Assembly (NCBI RefSeq): GCF_030068445.1
Contig: NZ_JAQPOK010000154.1
Span: 1-33,659 of the forward strand
Length of the DNA: 33,659 nt
Direction of reading: 5' to 3'
From: Roseofilum halophilum BLCC-M91
GTDB taxonomy: Bacteria; Cyanobacteriota; Cyanobacteriia; Cyanobacteriales; Desertifilaceae
Part shown: piece by piece, positions 9,194 to 17,873 of the stretch
Layout: each line of letters begins with the position of its first letter
Position numbering within the stretch: the stretch's first letter is position 1
The notes under the pieces: model-generated
Seen by the model: the letters and a program-made list of their open reading frames with translations, nothing else
What the model was told of the DNA's origin: nothing
The model's database searches: none
Translations under genes and position numbers: made by a program

Positions 9194-9237
9194 GGGGAAC
9201 GGGTAACCGCTCTCCCCCAATTCCTCCTCTCCTTTTT

Positions 9238-10959
9238 CTAAGATGCAGGAGTAGCAACCTTTAAATCTCCAGCCATGATTCGCTTAAACACTTGATGATT
9301 GCGAACGGATTCTAAATCAGCATCATTTTGAGCCAATTCCCGATACATGGGATTAATTTTAATGGCACGATGGAGACTAATCAGGGAAGATTTTTGATCG
9401 CCCATTAAGGCATAACAATAGGCTTTATTGTAATGGGCATTGGCATGATCGGGTTTACATTTGAGGGCTTCATCGAGACTCGATAGAGCTTCTTTATAGC
9501 GTTGCAGTTTGCCGAGAGTATATCCCCGGTTATCCCAAGCTTCATATTTATCGGGTTGCAGCCGTAGGGCTTGTTCGTAGGAAGAAATCGCCTCTTCAAA
9601 GCGCTCTAATTTTTCTAGAGCGTTGCCCCGGTTATTCCAATAATCCGCTTTATTCTCTTCTAATTCGATCGCCCGATCGTAGGCGTTCAGAGCGTCCTCA
9701 TACCGTTGCAGTTCATACAACACATAGCCTTTAGCATACCAGACTTCTGGATTATTGCCTTGCAAACCGAGAACCTGATTATAGGAATCTAAAGCCGGTT
9801 CATAGCGCCGCAGTTGGGCTAAAGAATTACCGCGCTGTTGCCAGAGTAAGGGATCGTCGGCTCGATATTGAATTGCTTTATCATAGGCAGATACGGCTTC
9901 TTCGTAGCGCTGAAGTTTCACCAAGACATTGGCTAAATTCATCCAAATCAGGGGATCGGATTGTTTATAACTCACCGCTTTTTGATAGGATTCTAAGGAT
10001 TGTTCATAGTTTTGTAATTTGGCCAGGGTTCCGCCGCGATTATTCCAGGCTTCTGGAAAATTTTCCCGTATTGTTAAGGCTCGATCGTAGGAGGCGATCG
10101 CCTCTTGATGACGGCCGAGTTTTGCTAATGCACCGCCCCGGTTATTCCAGGCTTCCGGAAAATGGGTTTGATGGGCGATCGCCTGATCGTAAAGGGTAAT
10201 CGCCTCATGATACCGACCTTGCAAAAACTGCGTATCTCCTTGTCTGAGATATTCATTAGCCGCCTTAGAATAGGACGGTGGCGGGGGGGGTTGTACGCCA
10301 TTTGTCCCATTTGTCCCATTTGTCCCATTCGCTCCATTTGTCCCATTTGCCCCATTTGCCCCATTGCTATTTTGCACAGCATTGGCTGCTTCAGTTAACC
10401 GAGGCAAAACTTCCGCCAATTTCTGATACACTTCATCTTTGGCTTTTTCTGTCTCAGCCGCAATCCCTTTTAATTCAGAGACTGCTTCTGATTTGGCTTG
10501 ATTAATTTGTTGTTCGGCTAATAATTCCTTTTCCGAGATCGCCTCTAACACCGTTTCCGCAGAGCTAATCGTTTGTGTAATTGACGACACGGCATCCTGT
10601 TGAAAACTCGCCAACTCCTGTTTATGCAATTCAGTTTGTTGCCTTAATCGTTGTAGCTGTAGCCAAAATCCAATGGTGACCAAGGCAAAAAACAACGCTA
10701 AAAATGCCACAAACAAGGCATTCATCGACACTAGGGTACTGAAAAACGTGGCCTCGACCTCATCGGCGATCGCCTCGCGCACCTCAGAATCCAATCTTCC
10801 CCCTTGAGCGATAAGCTGTTCTTGTTGTCGGGTTTCTCTCCCTCGACTCTGCTCGGTGAGCATCCCTTGAGCGGCTGAAGATTCAACCCCTACCATATTT
10901 CCCAGTCCTCCCGTAGACCACAGCAGGGTAGAGAGGAGCAATGCCATCTGATTGTTCAT
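9238..10959 (-). CDS. Membrane-anchored tetratricopeptide repeat protein with coiled coil
   Basis: A 573-residue protein. Residues 1-32 look like a signal or weakly hydrophobic leader, and a clear transmembrane helix spans about 78-102. A coiled-coil-prone region (103-197) follows, then a low-complexity linker of Asn-Gly-Ala/Asn-Gly-Thr triplets with a proline run (198-228). Nine consecutive 34-residue TPR units follow, from about 233 to 540, with the usual W/A/G/Y pattern (for example AWNNRGGALAKLGRHQEAI). TPR arrays are protein-binding scaffolds; no partner or pathway can be named. It is convergent with exbD. It lies 92 bases downstream of, and in the same direction as, the caspase-like gene, so the two may be cotranscribed. 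Confidence 0.85.
   Translation of the reverse strand: MNNQMALLLSTLLWSTGGLGNMVGVESSAAQGMLTEQSRGRETRQQEQLIAQGGRLDSEVREAIADEVEATFFSTLVSMNALFVAFLALFFALVTIGFWLQLQRLRQQTELHKQELASFQQDAVSSITQTISSAETVLEAISEKELLAEQQINQAKSEAVSELKGIAAETEKAKDEVYQKLAEVLPRLTEAANAVQNSNGANGANGTNGANGTNGTNGTNGVQPPPPPSYSKAANEYLRQGDTQFLQGRYHEAITLYDQAIAHQTHFPEAWNNRGGALAKLGRHQEAIASYDRALTIRENFPEAWNNRGGTLAKLQNYEQSLESYQKAVSYKQSDPLIWMNLANVLVKLQRYEEAVSAYDKAIQYRADDPLLWQQRGNSLAQLRRYEPALDSYNQVLGLQGNNPEVWYAKGYVLYELQRYEDALNAYDRAIELEENKADYWNNRGNALEKLERFEEAISSYEQALRLQPDKYEAWDNRGYTLGKLQRYKEALSSLDEALKCKPDHANAHYNKAYCYALMGDQKSSLISLHRAIKINPMYRELAQNDADLESVRNHQVFKRIMAGDLKVATPAS
10297..10362. repeat. 9-bp coding repeat (Asn-Gly-Thr/Ala linker)
   Basis: Within the TPR gene, a 9-base unit (plus-strand CCATTTGTC or CCATTTGCC) is repeated about eight times in tandem and in frame. 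It encodes alternating NGT and NGA triplets that link the coiled coil to the TPR array. Such arrays often vary in copy number between strains. Confidence 0.8.
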
Positions 10960-11051
10960 GATAGATTGAGTGCCAATGAGTGCAAAACCTGCAAGATGTC
11001 TCCAAATTATCCCATTTTCAGTTTAATTGACGAGTGCATTTGCATACATTT

Positions 11052-13370
11052 CTAGACCACGCGGTAAATAAAGCTTAATGAACACCAAGCCTTAACAGAC
11101 AAGGCATAACTATCCGGTTTGATCCATTCTGGGTCAATTTCTGCACGACTTGCCTGATGTAAATCCTCTAAAACCGCTTTGGCTGTCGCTCCGGGGTTTT
11201 TGACCGTTCCCGATAATCCCTTAGCTCCCGCAGAAGCTTCTGCTAACTTCAAGACCTTAGCCGTTTGAGTAAAGGGAGCCACACTAAAGATCGCTTGAGT
11301 TTGGGCTAATCCTTCTCCACAGCATACCGTCCATTCGACCGGGGCGATCGCCTCTGGCAATACAATACTCTCTCCTGGGGGAATCACCAACTGTTGATTC
11401 TCCATGGCCAACTCAGGCTCTGTTTTGTCACCAGAGCTGGGGGTCGCACTTTTAGGAGAGATCGAGACCTTAGAAGGTTGAAAGATCTTTAACATCCCAG
11501 AATGATCCCAACCCAATAACAGCACGTATACAGGCCGATCCTCTTGGTTATGGAGACGATAACCAATTTGAGTGCCAATCTCCAGATTCAACAGAGAGGG
11601 CAGTTTAGCCGTCGAAGTTCGCGGCAGAGGCGATCGCGGCGGTTCCTGTCTAGCCAGCAGTTGCCGTTCGGGGTTGAGTTTCTCTAAGGTTGCTCGCACT
11701 GCCAAATGAGACGATCCTTGATTAAGCGTTAACTGTAGCAGTTTCATACCCCAGAGGATATCCAGGGTAGGCGTTAACCGACGAACGGCTGTTTTCACCG
11801 CTTCATCCTTTTCTCCTAGGGTCTGGGGAATCAACTCTAAGCCAGGGGAAAAGAGGCCATAGCTGTTGTGGAGATTGGCTCCCTCGGATAGATCGGAATG
11901 CTTCACTTGACTAAATACACAATTCACCGCTTGACTCGATTCCCCTAACACCACGGTAGACACATTGGGAATGGCAGAAAAGGCACTGGTGGCATCTACC
12001 CGTTCAATTCGTTCTAAGTCCTCGCAAATACCCACGACTAAGTTTATAGAACGGGAGAGAAAACGCACCGTTTCTTGGATCAGGGCCCCCTTTTGTGGGT
12101 GGGGTGGGTTTTCCGTGTTCGGGATGAGTGCTTTCGCCTTTAATCCTTCAATGGAGCGCAGTTCAATTCGAGTCTTTGAGTCGGGATCAGAGTCTGGGTT
12201 GGGGACGATTCTAAACAGGCTATGGGGTTGATAGTTATTCAGAACTTGCGGATAGAGTCCTCCTAGCCATAGGGTTAAGGTTTTGCCATCTTCGGCGATC
12301 GCCTGGATCGTCCCTTCTGCCCCCTCCCGATTCAGGGGTTGCCATTGGCTAATGGTTTGGCTTGGTTCCTGACTTTTTTCACCACTTAAACGGGGTTGTT
12401 CGCGATCGCCAGCCAGTTGTTGCACCTGATTAGAGACGGTCGCTAAACTCACCGGTAAACGAGTTTCAGGGGTTGCTAACCAGAGATTTTGAGTTAACCC
12501 ATAGGTTAATAATCCCGCACTAAAGCCACGCCATTGACTCTCAAAAGCCTGTTGTCCCCGCACTTGACTCGGCGCGGGGGTCACCCCTTGTTCGATGGGC
12601 CGTTGAATGGGCGTAGCGGCAGAAATCACCACCCCTGGCAACTGTCCAAAGCGACGCTGAACCCGCAATTGTTCCGCATCCGCTTTGAGAGTATTTCGCA
12701 GTTCATCTTGCAGCCCTTGCACCTCTGGAGTCAGTTCAATCGCGCCACTTTCCCAACTCTGTTTCCCACTCGGATAAGAGCGTCCCCGTAGGGTTCCCAC
12801 CTGTTGCCGCTCCAGGGGTGCATAACTGGTATCGAGAATCGTCACCACTTGAGAGGTTTTCAGGGATTTGAGCAACAGTTGTAGGGTAGATTCTAGGAGA
12901 TCGTTAATTGGCCCTCCAGAGGCTTCTAGGGCATTGCCGTCAATGGGGACTAAGCTACTTTGCAGCTCTACTGGACTCTCTCGAGTCTGTACGCAGCGAC
13001 CATAGCCACTAAAGTGGAAGACCACCACATCATCGGCCCCCGCTTGGGAAATCAGATGATTAATAAAAGCGGATTCAATTTGTTCACGGGTAGCTTGCTC
13101 ATTGGTGAGGGTTAGTATATCGCGGGAACTAAATCCTAGGCGATGGACTAACAATTCCCGTTGCAGTTCCACATCGGTTACGCATCCTTGGAGTTTGAGG
13201 CTCTCTTTCAGGGGATATTGATTAATACCCACCAAAAGAGCCAACTTCCGAGAGGTCGGTTTGGCGATCGCCGCCAGAGCGCGATCGCTCATCTGCCATA
13301 AACTCGCTTCACTTATGCCTAATGTGGCTAAGGCTAACCCTGCCTGCTGTAGAAATTCCCGCCGCTTCAT
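11052..13370 (-). CDS. Caspase-like (peptidase C14/orthocaspase) protein with Tyr/Ser in place of the His/Cys dyad, DUF4384-like C-terminus
   Basis: A 772-residue protein beginning KRREFLQQAGLALATLG, a twin-arginine (Tat) type export signal. Residues about 42-290 match the caspase p20 fold (KLALLVGINQYP, then VVVFHFSGYG, then VTILDTSY). In active orthocaspases the second motif is SGHG and the third D-x-C. Here the histidine is Tyr123 and the cysteine is Ser182, so ordinary cysteine protease activity is not expected. Y/S variants are known among cyanobacterial caspase homologues. Residues about 595-700 resemble DUF4384 (GTQIGYRLHNQEDRPVYVLL), often attached to such proteins. The role is unknown; a scaffold, a regulator or an altered chemistry are possible. 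The gene is probably cotranscribed with the downstream TPR gene. Confidence 0.85.
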   Translation of the reverse strand: MKRREFLQQAGLALATLGISEASLWQMSDRALAAIAKPTSRKLALLVGINQYPLKESLKLQGCVTDVELQRELLVHRLGFSSRDILTLTNEQATREQIESAFINHLISQAGADDVVVFHFSGYGRCVQTRESPVELQSSLVPIDGNALEASGGPINDLLESTLQLLLKSLKTSQVVTILDTSYAPLERQQVGTLRGRSYPSGKQSWESGAIELTPEVQGLQDELRNTLKADAEQLRVQRRFGQLPGVVISAATPIQRPIEQGVTPAPSQVRGQQAFESQWRGFSAGLLTYGLTQNLWLATPETRLPVSLATVSNQVQQLAGDREQPRLSGEKSQEPSQTISQWQPLNREGAEGTIQAIAEDGKTLTLWLGGLYPQVLNNYQPHSLFRIVPNPDSDPDSKTRIELRSIEGLKAKALIPNTENPPHPQKGALIQETVRFLSRSINLVVGICEDLERIERVDATSAFSAIPNVSTVVLGESSQAVNCVFSQVKHSDLSEGANLHNSYGLFSPGLELIPQTLGEKDEAVKTAVRRLTPTLDILWGMKLLQLTLNQGSSHLAVRATLEKLNPERQLLARQEPPRSPLPRTSTAKLPSLLNLEIGTQIGYRLHNQEDRPVYVLLLGWDHSGMLKIFQPSKVSISPKSATPSSGDKTEPELAMENQQLVIPPGESIVLPEAIAPVEWTVCCGEGLAQTQAIFSVAPFTQTAKVLKLAEASAGAKGLSGTVKNPGATAKAVLEDLHQASRAEIDPEWIKPDSYALSVKAWCSLSFIYRVV

Positions 13371-13534
13371 AATCTACCATCAGCTATCCGCTCTCCGCTA
13401 TCAGCCTATCAGCTTTTCAGCCTTTTTCGTTTATCGGTAATCGTTTATCGGTAATCGGTAATCAGTAATCGTGTTAAATCTGTAGCCAGTAGAGTGGGGA
13501 ATTCCCCACCTACTAGCCAACGGGTGCAACCGGT
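13371..13534. repeat. Repeat-rich spacer with 16-bp palindrome downstream of sat
   Basis: Heptamer-like repeats related to TCGGTAA and TTATCGG fill 13427-13471. A perfect palindrome GTGGGGAATTCCCCAC lies at 13494-13509, flanked by AGTAG/CTACT-like arms. The palindrome sits just after the sat stop codon on the minus strand and may end its transcript, although no T-run follows. Confidence 0.6.
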
Positions 13535-14710
13535 CTATTGTTGCTGGGCCTGCATAGCTTTCGCTAACTCAGCCGCCACTTCTGGACGGGAAAACTCTGG
13601 CGGTGGCAGTTGTCCCGACCGTAACATCGCCCGCACTTTAGTCCCCGATAAATGAATCCGGTCTTCCGGTTTACTGGGACTGGTTTTCGCCGTCGCCATG
13701 CCTCCCGTTAACTTGCAGTAAAAGGCATGTTCAAACTTCATCGGCACAATCCCCAATTCTGACGGTTCAAACTCATCAAAAATATATTGGGCATCATAGG
13801 TTCCATAATAGTCCCCAACCCCCGCATGATCGCGACCCACAATAAAGTGAGTACAGCCATAATTTTTCCGCAAAATCGCATGGAAAATCGCTTCTCTGGG
13901 GCCAGCGTAGCGCATCGCCGCCGGATTAATGGCCAACATCACCCGGTCTTGGGGATAATAGTTTTCTAGAATAATTTCATAGCACCGCATCCGCACATCC
14001 GCCGGAATATCGTCACTCTTGGTAGCTCCCACAAGAGGATGCAGCAGCAGACCATCAACGGTTTCCATGGCACATTTTTGAATATACTCATGGGCCCGAT
14101 GGACGGGGTTACGGGTTTGAAAACCCACGATCGTTTTCCAGCCTTTTTCCTTAAATGCTGCCCGCGTGTCAGCCGGGTCAATTTGATAGTTAGGGAACAG
14201 GGGATGGGGGTCTCGTTGCAAGAGCCAAATGGGCCCGGCTAAATTCACTTCTCCCTGTTCATAAACCACTTTTACCCCTGGATGTTTTTCGTCGTCTGTA
14301 CGATAAACATTTTGGGCTTCATGGGTTTTGTTATATTGATACTTCTGAGTTAATTCTAAAATGCCCACAAAGCGGCCGGAAGGGTCATCTAAACGCACCC
14401 AAGATCCTTCTTGTAAAGGGTCAGCTACCTCTTTGCTGACCGATAGGGTGATGGGAATAGCCCAGGGGAGTCCATTGGCTAGACGCATGTCAGTGACTAC
14501 GGTTTCATAGTCTTTTTGTTCCATAAAACCGGTTAAGGGGCTAAATCCACCAATGGCAATTAAGGCCAGGTCAGAAAAGGCGCGATCGTCGAGTTGTACC
14601 CTGGGAAGGGTGTCCGCTTTTTGTAAATATTCTTGCTTTTCTTCTGGGGTAACCACTCGGTTGATCAGTTGACCCCCATGGGGAGGAATGCCGTCAGGAT
14701 GAATAGTCAT
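13535..14710 (-). CDS. sat: Sulfate adenylyltransferase (ATP sulfurylase)
   Basis: Activates sulfate to adenosine 5'-phosphosulfate with ATP, the first step of assimilatory sulfate reduction in the cytoplasm. The 391-residue protein is the homo-oligomeric type. The nucleotide-binding [12 protein letters not shown] motif spans 198-209, with H204 and H207, and [12 protein letters not shown] spans 292-303. Conserved FSPLTGFM is near residue 56 and [14 protein letters not shown] near 353. There is no C-terminal APS-kinase domain, so this is the short form. It has its own upstream gap to 15029. sir, a later step of the same pathway, lies about 14 kb away on the other strand. Confidence 0.97.
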   Translation of the reverse strand: MTIHPDGIPPHGGQLINRVVTPEEKQEYLQKADTLPRVQLDDRAFSDLALIAIGGFSPLTGFMEQKDYETVVTDMRLANGLPWAIPITLSVSKEVADPLQEGSWVRLDDPSGRFVGILELTQKYQYNKTHEAQNVYRTDDEKHPGVKVVYEQGEVNLAGPIWLLQRDPHPLFPNYQIDPADTRAAFKEKGWKTIVGFQTRNPVHRAHEYIQKCAMETVDGLLLHPLVGATKSDDIPADVRMRCYEIILENYYPQDRVMLAINPAAMRYAGPREAIFHAILRKNYGCTHFIVGRDHAGVGDYYGTYDAQYIFDEFEPSELGIVPMKFEHAFYCKLTGGMATAKTSPSKPEDRIHLSGTKVRAMLRSGQLPPPEFSRPEVAAELAKAMQAQQQ

Positions 14711-15029
14711 AGAATAAGGCGCTTGGCGCGGTAATTAGGTAATCAGTAATGGGCACAAGGAAAACTGTTTTTCTCTTAACAGTGCCCATTATAAGGTCTG
14801 GCCTGGTCTGCTCCGTGGTAGGAAGCGTCTCTCATAACAGCGAAAATTGCTGTAAGGCTGTCAGTGGGGGAGATAAAACCAGGTTGTGCCGCATTCATCG
14901 TACCAAGTTTTGTTCCCCTATCAGGACTATAGCATCATTAATCCTTGGATCGATCTAGCTCATATGTAGCATTTTTTTAGATTTGATATGATAGAAGGCA
15001 ATTCTTTTATCATTGAGGAGTGTGCGATC
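14711..15029. other. Intergenic region between sat and the divergent small gene
   Basis: This region must hold promoters for both divergent genes. It has a short hairpin ACAGC/GCTGT at 14837-14853 and a -10-like TATGAT at 14987-14992 suited to the plus-strand gene, but no matching -35. No riboswitch, RNA gene or NtcA-type GTA-N8-TAC site was recognised. Confidence 0.5.
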
Positions 15030-15236
15030 GTGAACAGTCAAGCTTTAGCCCACTATATTGAAGCCACCGATGGCATCTCAAAACCCTGGCTACTGGTTCA
15101 GCTAAGGCTACAAAAGCTACAAGAGCGTCGCCATGAACTAGAACCGGAAGAATACATGGAACACTTAACCGAAATTCACGAAGATTTAATGAAACTCGGC
15201 CAGTGGTGGAAAGGAATTGAGGATCAAGTCTTTTAG
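15030..15236 (+). CDS. Small helical protein of unknown function
   Basis: From the GTG at 15030 the protein is 68 residues. I prefer this start because GAGGAG at 15015-15020 sits at the right distance; an ATG at 14988 has no such site. The protein is predicted to be mostly helical and charged (LQLRLQKLQERRHELEPEEY-like core). It ends in MKLGQWWKGIEDQVF and has no membrane segment. It resembles short conserved hypothetical proteins of cyanobacteria; I know no function. Although it precedes a Fic gene, about 120 bases of repeat-like DNA separate them, and the Fic protein carries its own inhibitory helix. An antitoxin role is therefore not indicated. Confidence 0.75.
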   Translation: MNSQALAHYIEATDGISKPWLLVQLRLQKLQERRHELEPEEYMEHLTEIHEDLMKLGQWWKGIEDQVF

Positions 15237-15260
15237 CCATTGGCTAGTATCGAAAGATTT

Positions 15261-15308
15261 GGCCCTCTCCCTATATCCCTCTCCCAGAGGAAAAGGGGTC
15301 AGGGGGGC
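15261..15308. repeat. Dispersed C/G-rich intergenic repeat
   Basis: The string from CCCTCTCCC through CCCAGAGGAAAAGGGG to GGGGGGC is a copy of a dispersed hairpin-forming repeat. A related copy lies at 32261-32299. It occupies the gap before the Fic gene and is spuriously open in the Fic frame. Confidence 0.6.
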
Positions 15309-15359
15309 ACAACTGAGTATCGCATAGCTGGGAAAAACGCTGTTAGCAGGGAGTCAGGG

Positions 15360-16316
15360 ATGAAGATCCAAGACAATGTACGGGTCGCCTCTTCTCGACT
15401 CTACGAGAAGTTTATCCAACAACTGATCGCTTTAAGTCAAGAACCTGGAGTTTCATTAACAGCTTTAATCTATAACTACTTAATGGTCAAACAGAACGCT
15501 AAATTAGAACAAATAAACCAACTCAAATCCTGGTTGGATGAATTTAGACCCTTTGATCCAGCGATCGTTACTGAACTAAAAAAACTCTATGATGTTCAAT
15601 TTACCTATAACTCAAATGCCATAGAAGGAAATACCTTAACCCAAAGCGAAACTGAGTTAGTCTTAACCCAGGGAATTACGATTGGGGGTAAGACCCTTGA
15701 TGAACATTTAGAAGTGATTGGACATAAAGAAGCCATCGACTATATTGAAACTTTAGCCCAGATTAACACAGAAATTAATGAATGGGAAATCAAACAAATC
15801 CACACTCTCATTTTGCGAAAAATCAACCCAAATGAAGCAGGAAGTTATCGCACTCTAGATGTGATGGCAGCCGGAACTAATTATCGTTATCCTCCCCATT
15901 ATTTACTGCCTCAATTCATGAGAGAATTTATCCTCTGGCTCAATTCCGACTCAGCTTTAAAGCTTCATCCCGTGGAATATGCGACGAGGGTACATTATCG
16001 CTTTGTGTCGATCCATCCTTTCCGGGATGGCAATGGACGCACGGCTCGATTGTTGATGAATTTACTGTTGCTCCGGGCCGGCTATCCCATTGTGGTGATC
16101 GATAATCAAATTCGCAAGGATTATATTGATGCTCTCGCCTATGGACAACACAATCAAGATGATTTGAGTCCGCTTTTTGATCTAGTTTATGATGCGACTA
16201 TTCGCTCCCTAGTGGGATTTTTGCGGGTGTTGGTGACGGCAGGGGCGAGTCAACATAAAGGGCAGACTTTTTATCAAGACATTACCGATTTTATCGATCG
16301 CACCATTAGGAAGTGA
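15360..16316 (+). CDS. Fic family protein (class II, predicted AMP transferase)
   Basis: Fic enzymes transfer AMP or related groups to hydroxyl side chains of target proteins. From ATG 15360 the protein is 318 residues. The frame is open back to 15240, but those 40 codons fall in a dispersed repeat. The full catalytic motif HPFRDGNGRTAR is at 219-230 (H219 catalytic). The inhibitory helix motif SNAIEG (S85, E89, G90) precedes it, so this is an intramolecularly inhibited class II Fic. The N-terminal 40 residues are a helical extension of unknown role, and a helical C-terminal region follows the core. The target is unknown. A stem at 16318-16334 follows the gene. Confidence 0.92.
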   Translation: MKIQDNVRVASSRLYEKFIQQLIALSQEPGVSLTALIYNYLMVKQNAKLEQINQLKSWLDEFRPFDPAIVTELKKLYDVQFTYNSNAIEGNTLTQSETELVLTQGITIGGKTLDEHLEVIGHKEAIDYIETLAQINTEINEWEIKQIHTLILRKINPNEAGSYRTLDVMAAGTNYRYPPHYLLPQFMREFILWLNSDSALKLHPVEYATRVHYRFVSIHPFRDGNGRTARLLMNLLLLRAGYPIVVIDNQIRKDYIDALAYGQHNQDDLSPLFDLVYDATIRSLVGFLRVLVTAGASQHKGQTFYQDITDFIDRTIRK

Positions 16317-16317
16317 G

Positions 16318-16334
16318 AAGAAACCGGGTTTCTT
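16318..16334 (+). terminator. Hairpin just after the Fic gene
   Basis: AAGAAAC (16318-16324) and GTTTCTT (16328-16334) form a perfect seven-pair stem with loop CGG. It lies right after the fic stop codon and before the convergent LpxB-like gene. The tail is TCCCC rather than a T-run, so termination is uncertain. The same string is a common dispersed repeat in cyanobacteria. Confidence 0.35.
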
Positions 16335-16375
16335 TCCCCTGGGGAAGGGAGCGAAACGCGAACAACAGACCCCCA

Positions 16376-17536
16376 TTACCTATTCGCTATAATTTCCTGG
16401 GCAAATCTCTGGGAGGCTCCTATGGGGCCAATCCGTTCTTGGCCATTTTTAACACAAGTTTCTAGATACTGCTTATCGCCGAGAATATCCACAATGGTGG
16501 TGGCTGCTTCTGCTAAAATAGCTGGTGTTGCCGGCCCTGTACCTACGGTGGTAATGGATGGCCCTAAAAGCCGCATTTGGGCTTCGGCAAATCGATAGGT
16601 AAATTGGGGGCCTTTGCCGACAATTTGAACGATAGGTTTGCCTAGGCCGACGGCTTGTTCTACGGCGGTTCCTGCCATACCAATCACTAGGTTACACTGG
16701 TGGAGAATGTCGGGGAAAGCGTCGAAATGATAGTGAATTGTGGTGTGATTTTTGGTGAGTTGGCCGGGGCTATAGTGCCAGCCTTCTTCAGTGGCTAGGG
16801 TTTGTAATTGAGTTGCGTTAATATTGGGCACTAAGGCGGCTTGAAATTGTAGATTCTGTTGAGAGGAGAGAATTTCACACAGGCGCAATTGTAGGGCAAA
16901 GTTTTCTAAGGCTTCGGGAAGACGACTACCGGGTAATAGGGCAATCATGGGTTGATTGGGGTCTAGATTTAAGGGTTTTCCGGTTGGCGTGAGGGTATCC
17001 ATAAAGGGACACCCGATAAATGTGGTGTTGGGGAATCCTTGGTGCTGTAAATCCCTGGCAGTCAAGGCATCGCGGGTATAAATCTTTTGGCATTGGGGCG
17101 ATCGCAAACACCGTGCCGTTAACCATGGTAACTTAACCTTGCCCTCATAGTAGCTCGACGTAGAGACCACAAACGCCAGATAAGGGCGACCGGTTAACTG
17201 GGCTAACCCAATGGGCACAATATCCCCAACCGCCACCAACAGGTCACAATGCCGACTATAGCGCTGAACCGCCCGAATTTGCCGCCAGGTTAAACCAATC
17301 AAACCCGAAAACAGGTCTTTAAGCAAATAAAGGGGATTCATATACCATATTCCCCCAGAGGGCAGAGTGCGCGTGGGGCCAATAATGGGCACACCTAAAC
17401 GGCCATAGGCTCCCCCTGCCCCCACCAAAGGCATGGCCGCAACCTCCATCTGGGGATAAGACTCTTGCAATGCCTTAACAATTAAACTGCCATTGAGGTC
17501 TTCCCCATGGCCATTACTGAGGAATAATAGGGACAT
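16376..17536 (-). CDS. Lipid-A-disaccharide synthase-related glycosyltransferase-like protein
   Basis: A 386-residue protein that starts with the family signature LLFLSNGHGEDLNGSLIV. It has the GT-B-type C-terminal nucleotide-sugar region GMAGTAVEQAVGLGKPIVQ (from about residue 288). It matches the cyanobacterial/plant group annotated as LpxB-related, which is distinct from true LpxB. The donor and acceptor are not established, and a role in lipid or cell-envelope glycosylation is inferred. No transmembrane helix is evident. No other lipid A gene is nearby. Its 5' region contains a tandem AATTAAA repeat beginning seven bases from the start codon, which may affect its expression. Confidence 0.85.
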   Translation of the reverse strand: MSLLFLSNGHGEDLNGSLIVKALQESYPQMEVAAMPLVGAGGAYGRLGVPIIGPTRTLPSGGIWYMNPLYLLKDLFSGLIGLTWRQIRAVQRYSRHCDLLVAVGDIVPIGLAQLTGRPYLAFVVSTSSYYEGKVKLPWLTARCLRSPQCQKIYTRDALTARDLQHQGFPNTTFIGCPFMDTLTPTGKPLNLDPNQPMIALLPGSRLPEALENFALQLRLCEILSSQQNLQFQAALVPNINATQLQTLATEEGWHYSPGQLTKNHTTIHYHFDAFPDILHQCNLVIGMAGTAVEQAVGLGKPIVQIVGKGPQFTYRFAEAQMRLLGPSITTVGTGPATPAILAEAATTIVDILGDKQYLETCVKNGQERIGPIGASQRFAQEIIANR

Positions 17537-17873
17537 AGTATCAATTAAAAATTAAAAATTAAAAATTAAAAATTTTCAGGTCGGCGACAGCCGAAAACAT
17601 TAAAAATGGGTTTGGGTTGGGGGCCACTTGGCTCTATGCGAGGCTCATACAGATAAATTACCCTATTGCAGGAGTACAAAGCCATAAAAAGGGCGGGTCT
17701 TGCCTAAAGCCGTCCCGCCACCTGGTCACCAAGGAGAAACCATAGAGTAATGACGAGTGACTCAGGCAGTAAGTTCCCAACTCAGACAAAAATTCCGTCT
17801 CAGGAAAAAATGGGTTAAATTCTTACTCATTACTCATTACTCATTACTCATTACTGGCGCAGCGCAAAGCGCT
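17537..17873. repeat. Intergenic region with two heptamer arrays and a small hairpin
   Basis: Between the LpxB-related gene and the histidine kinase gene there are four copies of AATTAAA at 17543-17570. There are four copies of TTACTCA plus a partial one at 17823-17855. A hairpin AGCGC-AAA-GCGCT at 17861-17873 abuts the kinase stop codon. A separate minus-strand terminator lies in the middle. No protein gene was found. Confidence 0.8.
17685..17719 (-). terminator. Strong intrinsic terminator (possible 3' end of a small RNA)
   Basis: On the minus strand GGCGGG (17719-17714) pairs with CCCGCC (17697-17692) across a 16-base loop, followed by CTTTTT. It could end the kinase operon transcript, but it lies about 155 bases beyond the kinase stop codon. 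The sequence in between, including a CCTTGGTGACCAGG segment, may therefore be a small RNA. It did not match any riboswitch or Yfr RNA I know. Confidence 0.6.

Noticed and set aside
15240-15359. N-terminal extension of the Fic protein
   Set aside because: These 40 codons coincide with a dispersed intergenic repeat, and the first ATG at 15360 fits the start of recognisable protein sequence better.
17685-17760. Riboswitch (glutamine, preQ1, TPP or c-di-GMP type) or Yfr1 RNA
   Set aside because: None of the conserved core strings of those RNAs could be found; only a terminator is supported.
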